A stretch of DNA of 64,000 nucleotides from Flectonema sp. DT1601 (Eukaryota; Euglenozoa; Diplonemea; Diplonemida; Diplonemidae): assembly GCA_964019425.1 (NCBI GenBank), contig OZ025805.1, forward strand, positions 968,001-1,032,000, read 5' to 3'. Of this stretch, positions 19,326 to 27,178 are shown piece by piece. The position numbers and the translations under genes are program-made. The notes below the pieces were generated by a model. It did no database searches and was not told the DNA's origin. It saw nothing but the letters and a program-made list of their open reading frames with translations. Each line of letters opens with the position of its first letter. Position 1 is the first letter of the stretch.

Positions 19326-20351
19326 ATGCAACTCTCGATCGCGTTCCCAGACACAGGATTTCCCGACGTTATTTTCACAGCTTCTGGAGATTCGCTCGTG
19401 AAGGATGCATTGCAGATTGCAGCCGATGAGTGGGGTACCGATACTGACTTTCTTGAGCTTTCTCTCGCAGGAGCACGGCTTTCGGCAGGTGATCGATTAG
19501 TGTCGTACGGAGTGGAGGACGGCTCACTGTTGGATGCATCGGTGGTGCGCTTGTTTGGATTGGAATGGTTCACAGATGCTGCAAAGAGAGCGAAGGCATT
19601 CCTACGAGGAGAACGGGATCAGGATGGGTTTTTCTGCCTTGATACTCCCACATTCGCTGTGGATGGCTGTCTTCAGTTTAGTAACAGTGAGTGGTACTCG
19701 GATGATGTTACGAACATCTCATTCAGCAACTCTGAACCCTCAGTCACGACCGTTTCGGATGATTTCTTATCCTCATCTCGTAAGGTTAAAAAGGTCAGTC
19801 TGCCTGGTCTTCAATACGTCACATCTGTTGGTAATGATTTCCTCAGAAATTGCTATTCACTTACATCCGTAGACTTGTCAAGCCTCAGCAATGTTTCAGC
19901 TGTTGGAAATGATTTTCTCTCTTCTTGTGCATCCCTCACATCCGTAGACTTGTCATGCCTGAGCAATGTTTCAGCTGTTGGAACTTATTTTCTCGCTTCT
20001 TGTTCATCCCTCACATCTCTGGACTTGTCATGCCTCAGCAATGTTTCAGTTATTGGAAGTTGCTTTCTAAGTCATTGTTCGTCCCTCACGTCCCTGGACT
20101 TGTCAGGTCTCAGCAATGTTTCAACTGTTGGAAGTTATTTTCTAAGTAGTTGTATATCCCTCACCTCCCTGGACTTATCGTGTCTCAGTAATGTTTTAAT
20201 GATTGAAGGGTATTTTCTGAATTATTGTACATCTCTAACGTCCCTGGACTTGACCCTCATGGATGTGAAATGTGTTGGAAACAGTTTCCTCAAAGGTTGT
20301 TCATCTATTAACAGAGACGAACTGCATACGAGCATAAGGAACTTTAAATGA
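19326..20351 (+). CDS. Ubiquitin-like plus BspA-type leucine-rich repeat protein
   Basis: A 341-residue protein. Residues 1-80 have a ubiquitin-like pattern: MQLSI at the start, an amphipathic helix (VKDALQIAADEW), then LELSLAGARLSAGDRLVSYGV, matching the ubiquitin LxFxGxxLxDxxxLxxY block. From about 150 to 325 there are seven or so repeats of about 23 residues of the form SLTSLDLSCLSNVSAVGxxFLxSC, the BspA (LRR_5) type with a regular Cys. LRR_5 proteins are often expanded families in free-living or symbiotic protists; a Ubl fusion suggests an intracellular, protein-binding role (inference). The 5' half is visibly richer in G and C than neighbouring genes. It sits 455 nt before the repeats of the retroelement. 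Confidence 0.75.
   Translation: MQLSIAFPDTGFPDVIFTASGDSLVKDALQIAADEWGTDTDFLELSLAGARLSAGDRLVSYGVEDGSLLDASVVRLFGLEWFTDAAKRAKAFLRGERDQDGFFCLDTPTFAVDGCLQFSNSEWYSDDVTNISFSNSEPSVTTVSDDFLSSSRKVKKVSLPGLQYVTSVGNDFLRNCYSLTSVDLSSLSNVSAVGNDFLSSCASLTSVDLSCLSNVSAVGTYFLASCSSLTSLDLSCLSNVSVIGSCFLSHCSSLTSLDLSGLSNVSTVGSYFLSSCISLTSLDLSCLSNVLMIEGYFLNYCTSLTSLDLTLMDVKCVGNSFLKGCSSINRDELHTSIRNFK
19795..20290 (+). repeat. 69-nt tandem repeats coding the LRRs
   Basis: Successive units of about 69 nt share cctcac(a/g)tcc(g/c)t(a/g)gacttgtca and agcaatgtttcag(c/t)tg(t)tggaa. Units three to six are the most alike at DNA level, which suggests recent unit duplication within the gene rather than only protein-level conservation. 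Confidence 0.75.
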
Positions 20352-20805
20352 CACCAATCAATCAATATAACCAAACTGGTTAATATCAGAACAAGGTAAG
20401 TCTCATTGATTACTTCTCACATATTTGATGAGTTGTAACCGTTTTAGTGTTCTACAGTGTTTAATGAAACAGAAAAAATAATTTTTTTTTTAATAATATG
20501 AAGTATACTTCATTTTTATGTTTACCTTCGCACTTTTATATGAAAGGAAATGTAAATAATGTTTTTCTCCTTTTTTTTTTCTTTTTTCTCTGGTTGCGTC
20601 TCTGAAACTAAGCCAACCCAACTACTTACTTTTGGATTCGATAAATCACAGCGTGCGAAGAAATTAAAAAAAAAAAAACGTTTTGTGTGTACGTAAAAAG
20701 TTTCTCTTGATTTGTGACTAGCAACGCCAAGCCCTGTGCACATTATACTTCGCCCCCCCCTCAGCATTTTTTTCAAAGAATTGTTGATTTTAAGCAAGTA
20801 ATTTG

Positions 20806-21118
20806 TAGGTGAAACCTACACTCTGCCGTATTACATTATACCCTGGTTTTGGTTTCCCAGGGCTCACGATTAATTCAAAATTGAATAACTCGATTCCGTA
20901 CTGCACTGAATGACAACACGGAAAAAGAGACATGTATGCAAATAAGTTAGAAACATTGATTATAATGTAAAGTATTTACGTCAATCGCAGAGTGTATACT
21001 ACACTAACTTTACCTTTAGTCACTGTATCTCAGAACTAATGTTAAATTATCGTTATGTTGTTTATGATACAAAACATTTGTATTTTACGTACAAACTCGA
21101 ACAGTTAACCCCCCCTCA
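20806..21118 (+). repeat. Structured head plus C-tract tail repeat, copy 1
   Basis: Two parts. The head (20806-20995) matches 33637-33826 at roughly 95%. It contains nested complementary segments: TAGGT/ACCTA, ACACTCTGC/GCAGAGTGT, TACATTATA/TATAATGTA, CCCTGG/CCAGGG and TTCCGT/ACGGAA. The tail (21016-21118) begins ttagtcactgtat and has an ACAAA-aca-TTTGT hairpin and an aaactcgaacagtt block before a run of Cs. The tail is homologous to the tail of the direct repeats of the adjacent retroelement, while the head is unrelated. It is probably a non-autonomous relative or an end piece of a sister element. Confidence 0.75.
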
Positions 21119-21192
21119 GGATTTATAATGATTCATGTCTAATTTGTTGCGTGTTAGCCTTGATTTATTTATCCAAGTCCCCCCTCAGGAAC

Positions 21193-21479
21193 TTTTTTTT
21201 TTATTTATGAACATGAAACACAAAGTAACTACATTCCAGTCCTGCAAACTGGAATGACTCAGTCTCAACATTTGACTGACTTACTTCTACACCATACTGA
21301 TGAGAGAGAATAGAGGTAAGAGGTATATGGATTACTCTCGAAACCTATAGTTACTTTAATATGCTAAGTTGCGCATCACCCTTAGTCACTGTATTTAAAA
21401 CTAATGTTAAATTATCTTTATGTTTTTATGATACAACACAGTTGTAATTTTTACAAAATCGAACATACATCCCCCCTCA
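21193..21479 (+). repeat. 5' pseudo-LTR direct repeat
   Basis: Begins with a T tract and ends in a ccccccTCA tract. Inside are a perfect 9-bp hairpin (21232-21240 with 21248-21256), a second hairpin (21259-21264 with 21274-21279), a hammerhead-like core (21297-21343) and a 10-bp pairing closing this domain (21222-21231 with 21348-21357). The last ~95 nt are the shared ttagtcact...cccccc tail. The 3' copy is identical except for the length of the T tract and the last few bases. Confidence 0.9.
21297..21354 (+). ncRNA. Hammerhead-ribozyme-like core in the 5' pseudo-LTR
   Basis: CTGATGAG at 21297-21304 is followed by a GAGAG/CTCTC stem (21304-21308 with 21335-21339) and CGAAAC at 21339-21344. 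This is the conserved hammerhead core with the expected G-C pair at the base of stem II. A minimal stem III (AC with GT) could form with loop ctata, placing cleavage after GTT at about 21350-21352. Stem I is not convincing: the flanking bases do not pair without a bulge, and a competing 10-bp pairing overlaps the proposed site. Activity is therefore uncertain. Confidence 0.4.
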
Positions 21480-21513
21480 GGAACCGAACAAGATTAAAGG
21501 ATCAGTTATCCCC

Positions 21514-21625
21514 TTAGTCACTGTATCTAAAATTAATGTTAATTATTCCTGGCTTTTGGCTTCCTAGGCTTCGTAAATAAATAAAATAAATAATTATCGT
21601 ACGTTACATCCCCCCCCCCCTCACC
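21514..21625 (+). repeat. Partial tail repeat with C tract before the RT ORF
   Basis: Starts ttagtcactgtatctaaaattaatgtta like other tail units, diverges through a segment recalling the head family (cctggcttttggcttcctagg), then ends in a run of about 10 Cs and tcaccccc six bases before the RT start codon. It probably forms part of the element's 5' leader. Confidence 0.6.
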
Positions 21626-21631
21626 CCCAAG

Positions 21632-24600
21632 ATGTTATTATCGAGAGGTGCTAGATATAGACTCTTTGAGGATCCGAAAACTGTCACGGAGGAAGTAATG
21701 TACGCTATAGATGAATACATCATGCATTACTTCCCAGATGAGAAATACGAACCTCTATGTATTTTTTTAAAAAAAGCGGCAAAAAATCAAATCGGAAAGC
21801 TACCGCAGATGGATGTTATTGATGAATTCAAACAAGTACAGAAGGAACTGAAGGAAATTAAAAAACATTTGATTTTTACCAGAATCGACAAAACGACACA
21901 CGATCTGGCAGTATGTTGTAAGAAATACTACAACACAAAACTAAACGAGCACATCGGTAACAGAATTGTGTACGCAGAGGTTCCGAAAGATCAGATAAAT
22001 CCAACGATGAAAAGGATCGAAGACATCAACAAGAAACATGGTTTCAGAAATACGGAAAATTTGCCATATTTATATGGAAATCCGAAGATGCATAAAGACC
22101 CTCCGAAGTTTAGATTCATAGCTGGAACTTCGAACAAAACACTGGATGTCAAATACATCAACTCTAAGGTAATGCCTGCGCCCTTCACAGCCACAACAGA
22201 CATGTCAAAGGAAATGTCTGGGATACTTAAGACTTTCATGGAAATAGTTAAAAAAGCTGAAAAAGTGGAATACGAAACAACGAATATAAGAAAGTATTTT
22301 ATAATTCAGAATGTAGATGAAGTTGCACAGTACATCAAAAGCAACTACTCAACTCTCCAACAAATGAAGGTAAAGACATATGATTTCTCAGATATGTACA
22401 CGAACCTCCCCCATGATAAGATTAAAAAAGTTATCAACGAATTAATCAGCAAGTACATGGACGGGCAGATAATGGTTAGAGACAAAAGAAGTGGAATTGG
22501 TAAAGACTTTTACCTTGACAAAAGCTACGATAAAGATGTTCAAGTAGCATACGAAGAGAGCAAAGTTAAAGAACTACTCAGCACGATTCTATCTAATGCT
22601 TACATTAAGAATGGAGAACTTATGCTCAAACAAAGCCATGGTATACCGATGGGTTCTCAATGCTCACCACATATTGCGAACTTATACTGCTTTGGCATTG
22701 AAAAACAATGGGTGGAAAACGTCATTTCACAGAAAGGTATTGGGGCAGCGATAAATAACAAAATCATATTCAGATACATTGATGATTTTTTAATTTTCAG
22801 CCACAATGACCCAAGCCCACCACCGAGTGAGATGTATAAAATGTCATATACAGATACATCAATGGGCAACAACGATGTAGTATTCCTTGGGATGAGAATC
22901 CGGTTGGAAGAAAGGCCGAGAGGACACCCGTTCGTACGACTTTCAATATGGGATAAAGAAAATCTGTTTAATTTCCAACCCATTAAGTATACCAGTTCGG
23001 AATCCAACGCACCGAAAAGCCTAGGACCAGGTATTCTAAAAGGTGCCATGTACAGAGCCGCTACTAATATCAATAACGATTTCGACTTATACCTTGAAAT
23101 TGAGAAAGTGCTATACCGTCTGAGAAGTCGCGGATACTCGAAAAACAGTCTGTTCCCCCAATATAAAGACTTTGTACTGGGTACATACTGGGATTTCCCA
23201 AAACAAAGGGAAAGTCTTCATCATCATTTCTTTGAAATCAATCGGAAATATGACAACGGAAGACCAGTATCGAAAGAAAAACAGACAATCCAACAACATT
23301 ATAAAGTCAATGGAAGGGATGACATTTATAATATGCTGTTGGACAAGAGAATTGGATATGCGAAATTAAGGAGGAATGACAACACATTGGTGACATCATT
23401 TAAAATTGCCAGTCAAGCGATTATTAAAAACAAGAAGGAATGTCAGCAATGCAAAGCTATAATCTCTGACGACACTGAATCACTGGTCAATGATATCAAC
23501 ATTAAATATCACACTGGAATATTCAAAACAGCAAAATTCTACAAGGAATTTAAAGAGATATTGCCTATCAATGTCAGTATCCTTTCATACAAAAAGGGTA
23601 TAACAACTCGAGTAGTAGTCAACAAAGATAACAATCACGAATGTCACATGTTGATCGGATGTACGGAAGGTGGATTTTTCTTTCCAATTACAGCAAGATA
23701 CACGGAAAAGGAAATTCAAAGTCAGCTACTCGAAAAGAAGGATCCAGAAAAATCCGATATCGCTGACAACACGTCGAAAGACTTGAAAGTAGTACAAAAG
23801 GAGCAGAAGTCAGAAGAGTCTGGAAAAACTGAAGTACCAAACGATGATTATTGGTCCACCTTCATTGATAATAAATTCCCTATTACGATGCACACGCAAC
23901 CAGCAGAAGGACTTCGTAGTGGGGAATGTGGCTGGGCAACTGTTAACTTCATAGCAGATCACCTCAAAACTGAAAGAATCAGAATATCGAAGATGTTTAA
24001 GATTCAATTCCGACTCGCAGAGCAAGAGCTTAAGTTAATTGGAGAGAACTTGATGTTCTCATTTAACCCAGATGGTTGGTTTCATCAGATAGTTATTTAT
24101 GAAACAATAAGAATATATCTGGGACTAGAAGTAACACATGTGACAACCCATGAACAGCTGAAAACAATCACAGTAGGTCCAACAGAACAAGAAACTATTG
24201 TCATTCCATACATCATAGTGTCACGTAGAGCAGCCTACACACATTACATCGTCTTTATTGATATAAATTCTAAATACAAGGGATTTGATATAATCAATCC
24301 AACTCCAGATTGTAATGGGATAGAAGATATCATGACGAAGTATCCGTTGAAGGAATACGAATACCACGTTGTAATGAAAACAACGAAAGATATTCCTCCA
24401 ATAGACTTGTCTGCACTGGCAATAACAGAGTCACCAGCAAAGGATAATTCCACAACAAAAACTACAGAAGTGGAAATTAAAAAATTCACGGACGAGGAGG
24501 ATGTAACAGATCTTGAGACAATGATTTCGGCAATCGAAAAAGCGGACAAAATGAAGCCCAAATCGACACCGGGAAAAGTCAATAAGATAGAGATAAGGGC

Positions 24601-26440
24601 CGTATCACCACCAAAGATATGCCAGGATAATATACCGACCCTGTACATATCGCCGATGGTGAAGATACCACCATTACCAGTACTACTATCACCAGTGTTA
24701 CCAAGACCATCAATAATTCCAATGACAATACCAATAACGATACCGAAGATAATAAAAATGGAACCTTCGGTAATGCAAAAAATTATATCGCTACCATCAA
24801 ATAGTTTTCAGAAGACGCTAGTCACTGTAAATAATGCACTTACGGTAGCCCCACCAGCAATCCCGACATTGATGCCAGCAACGATTTCAAAGGTATCACA
24901 ATTGGCACCGCCGACTGTACTTCAAAAGAAGACACAAGTCATTGCAAATGATGAACTCACACAGGTCCCGCCGATAATTCCAACAATGATACCAACACCA
25001 ATTACAAATTTATCACAATCGACACCGTCAATTGTACTTCAAAAGAATACACAAGTCAGTGCGAGTGATGCACTTACACAGGCCCCGCCGATAATTCCAA
25101 CGCTGATGCCAGCAAGGATTTCAAAAATATCACAATTAGCACCGCCGACTGTAATTCAGAAGAAGACACAAGTTATTGCAAATGAGACACCTACAATGGC
25201 CCCACCTGCAATCCCAACGTTGATGCCAGCAACGATCTCAAAGGTATCACAATTGGAACCTCCAACTGTACATCAAAGTGTGATTCAATCTATGAAAACG
25301 ATACAATTACCGATTGTATCACCATTGGATCTGGATCATAATGATGTGGATATGATCGATATGCCGTCACCAGCAACAGTACAACTGGATACGGACACTG
25401 ACATGGTAATGGAAACTATGTCACCAGAGACGCAGGAATCACCGGAGCATAGATATGCTGGCGTAATGACTCCATCCAAAGACAGGATGGAGTCACCACC
25501 AATAACTCCGATTAAGATTAAGACTCCACTGAAAATAAAGACGCCTCTGAAGATCGAAACTCCGACTAAAATAATTCCACAAACCCAACAAGCATGTTGG
25601 GATGGAAAGAACCTCGAATTAATACGAAGTTTGTCAAAAGAAAGACAGTTGGAGAAAATAGTCACCACATACAGACTAAGATCAACTACACCACAAACAG
25701 TAGCCAGGAAGATGGAAACACCACCTACTGTAAGCAGTAAAGCCACGAATTCCGGAACAACAATACCGATTACACCACAAAAGGTATCAAGAGTACTAAC
25801 ATACACAGATACAGAGAATATCGGTAAAACTTGCAAATATTGCAATAAATCCTGGAAGTCATTTATTGACCATATCAATAAATGTGGAATATTCAGAGCA
25901 TCAAAAGAATATCCAACATATGTTGATGAAGATGATAACACTTCATTTACGGTCACTGAATACAAAACGGATCCTCGAAATAGTATTGTAACTGTTACAA
26001 AAGATGAGACAGAAACTCATATGTTATCTATCAAAAAGAATGGCAAGTTGGCAACACAAACGGTCGCTGATGAACCAGAGAGAAGCAGTAACAAGAGACT
26101 GAACTCACAGAGTCCAATGCGAATTGTGAGAATCAAAAAATACCTGAGCAACCGGAAAAGGCTTAAAAATGAGTGTACTGAACATAAGTTGGCACAGAAA
26201 ATGAAACTTAAAGAAGTACAAAAACAGAAATTAGCAAAGGGAAAGGAAAAGAAGAAACTGAAATTGGTAAAAAGACTCAACTCGCAGAGTCCAATGAGAC
26301 CGATGCTCAGAAGAAATACTCGAAAGAAAAGAAGCAAACAAGATGAACATGATTCTTCAGATGATATGAGTATTTCACAGAGATCTTCAACTCCAGATAT
26401 CCCTGATGCTAAGGAACAATTATCAGACTTTGATAATTAA
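21632..26440 (+). CDS. Penelope-like RT polyprotein with peptidase-like domain
   Basis: A 1602-residue protein with no interruption. The RT region spans about residues 140-430: a PYLYGNPKMHK block (compare LYGLPKIHK of the family), motif A YDFSDMYTNLPH (about 250), motif B HGIPMGSQCSPHIAN (about 336) and catalytic YIDD (382-385). Residues about 750-900 look like a papain-fold cysteine peptidase: GECGW with C766, H871 in YTHYIVFID, and D886/N889 in FDIINP. Then come acidic and Pro-rich spacers, four 40-residue repeats (about 1070-1215), a CCHC-type finger starting at C1401 and a Lys/Arg-rich tail with NSQSPMR twice. No GIY-YIG domain is found. Reverse transcription is certain for the family; the peptidase role is inference from residue pattern. 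Confidence 0.85.
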   Translation: MLLSRGARYRLFEDPKTVTEEVMYAIDEYIMHYFPDEKYEPLCIFLKKAAKNQIGKLPQMDVIDEFKQVQKELKEIKKHLIFTRIDKTTHDLAVCCKKYYNTKLNEHIGNRIVYAEVPKDQINPTMKRIEDINKKHGFRNTENLPYLYGNPKMHKDPPKFRFIAGTSNKTLDVKYINSKVMPAPFTATTDMSKEMSGILKTFMEIVKKAEKVEYETTNIRKYFIIQNVDEVAQYIKSNYSTLQQMKVKTYDFSDMYTNLPHDKIKKVINELISKYMDGQIMVRDKRSGIGKDFYLDKSYDKDVQVAYEESKVKELLSTILSNAYIKNGELMLKQSHGIPMGSQCSPHIANLYCFGIEKQWVENVISQKGIGAAINNKIIFRYIDDFLIFSHNDPSPPPSEMYKMSYTDTSMGNNDVVFLGMRIRLEERPRGHPFVRLSIWDKENLFNFQPIKYTSSESNAPKSLGPGILKGAMYRAATNINNDFDLYLEIEKVLYRLRSRGYSKNSLFPQYKDFVLGTYWDFPKQRESLHHHFFEINRKYDNGRPVSKEKQTIQQHYKVNGRDDIYNMLLDKRIGYAKLRRNDNTLVTSFKIASQAIIKNKKECQQCKAIISDDTESLVNDINIKYHTGIFKTAKFYKEFKEILPINVSILSYKKGITTRVVVNKDNNHECHMLIGCTEGGFFFPITARYTEKEIQSQLLEKKDPEKSDIADNTSKDLKVVQKEQKSEESGKTEVPNDDYWSTFIDNKFPITMHTQPAEGLRSGECGWATVNFIADHLKTERIRISKMFKIQFRLAEQELKLIGENLMFSFNPDGWFHQIVIYETIRIYLGLEVTHVTTHEQLKTITVGPTEQETIVIPYIIVSRRAAYTHYIVFIDINSKYKGFDIINPTPDCNGIEDIMTKYPLKEYEYHVVMKTTKDIPPIDLSALAITESPAKDNSTTKTTEVEIKKFTDEEDVTDLETMISAIEKADKMKPKSTPGKVNKIEIRAVSPPKICQDNIPTLYISPMVKIPPLPVLLSPVLPRPSIIPMTIPITIPKIIKMEPSVMQKIISLPSNSFQKTLVTVNNALTVAPPAIPTLMPATISKVSQLAPPTVLQKKTQVIANDELTQVPPIIPTMIPTPITNLSQSTPSIVLQKNTQVSASDALTQAPPIIPTLMPARISKISQLAPPTVIQKKTQVIANETPTMAPPAIPTLMPATISKVSQLEPPTVHQSVIQSMKTIQLPIVSPLDLDHNDVDMIDMPSPATVQLDTDTDMVMETMSPETQESPEHRYAGVMTPSKDRMESPPITPIKIKTPLKIKTPLKIETPTKIIPQTQQACWDGKNLELIRSLSKERQLEKIVTTYRLRSTTPQTVARKMETPPTVSSKATNSGTTIPITPQKVSRVLTYTDTENIGKTCKYCNKSWKSFIDHINKCGIFRASKEYPTYVDEDDNTSFTVTEYKTDPRNSIVTVTKDETETHMLSIKKNGKLATQTVADEPERSSNKRLNSQSPMRIVRIKKYLSNRKRLKNECTEHKLAQKMKLKEVQKQKLAKGKEKKKLKLVKRLNSQSPMRPMLRRNTRKKRSKQDEHDSSDDMSISQRSSTPDIPDAKEQLSDFDN
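24840..25270 (+). repeat. Four 120-nt in-frame repeats in the RT ORF
   Basis: Units start near 24840, 24959, 25079 and 25196. Each encodes about 40 residues of the form APPAIPTLMPATISKVSQL, then APPTVLQKKTQV and a short variable link. They form a Pro-rich linker between the peptidase-like domain and the zinc finger. Confidence 0.85.
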
Positions 26441-26445
26441 AAACA

Positions 26446-26471
26446 CTTTCTACATTTATTGTAGAAAAGTG
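26446..26471 (+). other. Hairpin just after the RT stop codon
   Basis: CACTTTCTAC and GTAGAAAAGTG flank an atttatt loop, forming a nearly perfect 10-bp stem six bases after the stop. Its position suggests a 3' UTR structure in the element RNA, perhaps for RT recognition or end formation (inference). Confidence 0.5.
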
Positions 26472-26513
26472 CTCCACTAGTAGTGAGCTACGAACTAGTA
26501 ACAGCAAAAAATA

Positions 26514-26800
26514 TGTTTTTTTTATTTATGAACATGAAACACAAAGTAACTACATTCCAGTCCTGCAAACTGGAATGACTCAGTCTCAACATTTGACTGA
26601 CTTACTTCTACACCATACTGATGAGAGAGAATAGAGGTAAGAGGTATATGGATTACTCTCGAAACCTATAGTTACTTTAATATGCTAAGTTGCGCATCAC
26701 CCTTAGTCACTGTATTTAAAACTAATGTTAAATTATCTTTATGTTTTTATGATACAACACAGTTGTAATTTTTACAAAATCGAACATACAACCCCCCTCA
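26514..26800 (+). repeat. 3' pseudo-LTR direct repeat
   Basis: Same order and sequence as the 5' copy, offset by 5321 bases. It has the same hairpins, core motif and C-tract tail, and the copies match perfectly from 26524 to 26790. A further tail unit follows in tandem. Confidence 0.9.
26618..26675 (+). ncRNA. Hammerhead-like core in the 3' pseudo-LTR
   Basis: CTGATGAG at 26618-26625, the GAGAG/CTCTC stem and CGAAAC at 26660-26665 repeat the 5' copy exactly. With a motif in each repeat, self-cleavage could give unit-length RNA. The same doubts about stem I apply. Confidence 0.4.
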
Positions 26801-26805
26801 CCCCC

Positions 26806-26904
26806 TTAGTCACTGTATTTAAAACTAATGTTAAATTATCTTTATGTTTTTATGATACAACACAGTTGTAATTTTTGCAAAATCGAACATACATCCCCCC
26901 CTCA
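26806..26904 (+). repeat. Second tandem tail unit after the 3' repeat
   Basis: It repeats the ttagtcact...gaacatacatcccccc tail with a single internal difference (tttttgcaaaa against tttttacaaaa). Tandem tails could come from slippage, successive insertions, or template jumping during reverse transcription. Confidence 0.8.
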
Positions 26905-27178
26905 CCTCAGGAGGCATGAGACTTGTTGAAAATGATATTTGTGGCATGCTATCACACATAGTGATAGATGGTATTTTTTTTGGGGAGAGTAACATTTCTC
27001 AGTTTAAATCAGTTCAAAAATGATCGAAATTAAACGTTCTGAAGGAATTCGATTGAGTCTGATGAATTATTTACGATCTGAAATCTCTATGAGAACACGA
27101 TACGACAGTTATGTATCCCCTGCTGTAGTCGGGACAACTTACTTTAATAATTCCTATACCAGTTTAAAATATATAAAC

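Larger units (their letters stand above)
21193..26904 (+). mobile_element. Penelope-like retroelement with direct pseudo-LTR repeats, whole-looking
   Basis: One long ORF (21632-26440) with a Penelope-type reverse transcriptase lies between direct repeats at 21193-21479 and 26514-26800. The repeats are identical over 267 nt (21203-21469 against 26524-26790). A second tail unit follows the 3' repeat (26806-26904). Direct terminal repeats acting as pseudo-LTRs, with hammerhead ribozymes in them, are known for Penelope-like elements. No GIY-YIG endonuclease motif is seen, as in endonuclease-lacking groups such as Athena and Coprina. The ORF shows no break and the repeats have not diverged, so the insertion is young. 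Exact outer ends and any target duplication could not be fixed because related repeats adjoin both sides. Confidence 0.8.

Noticed and set aside
21193-26904. LTR retrotransposon or Polinton interpretation of the element
   Set aside because: The RT motifs (LYGNPKMHK, MYTNLPH, YIDD) are of Penelope type, with no integrase, RNase H, capsid or DNA polymerase. The direct repeats carry hammerhead-like motifs as expected for pseudo-LTRs.
27020-27178. Upstream start for the receptor gene
   Set aside because: It would add 53 residues in front of a good signal peptide and includes a pyrimidine tract with AG typical of acceptors here.
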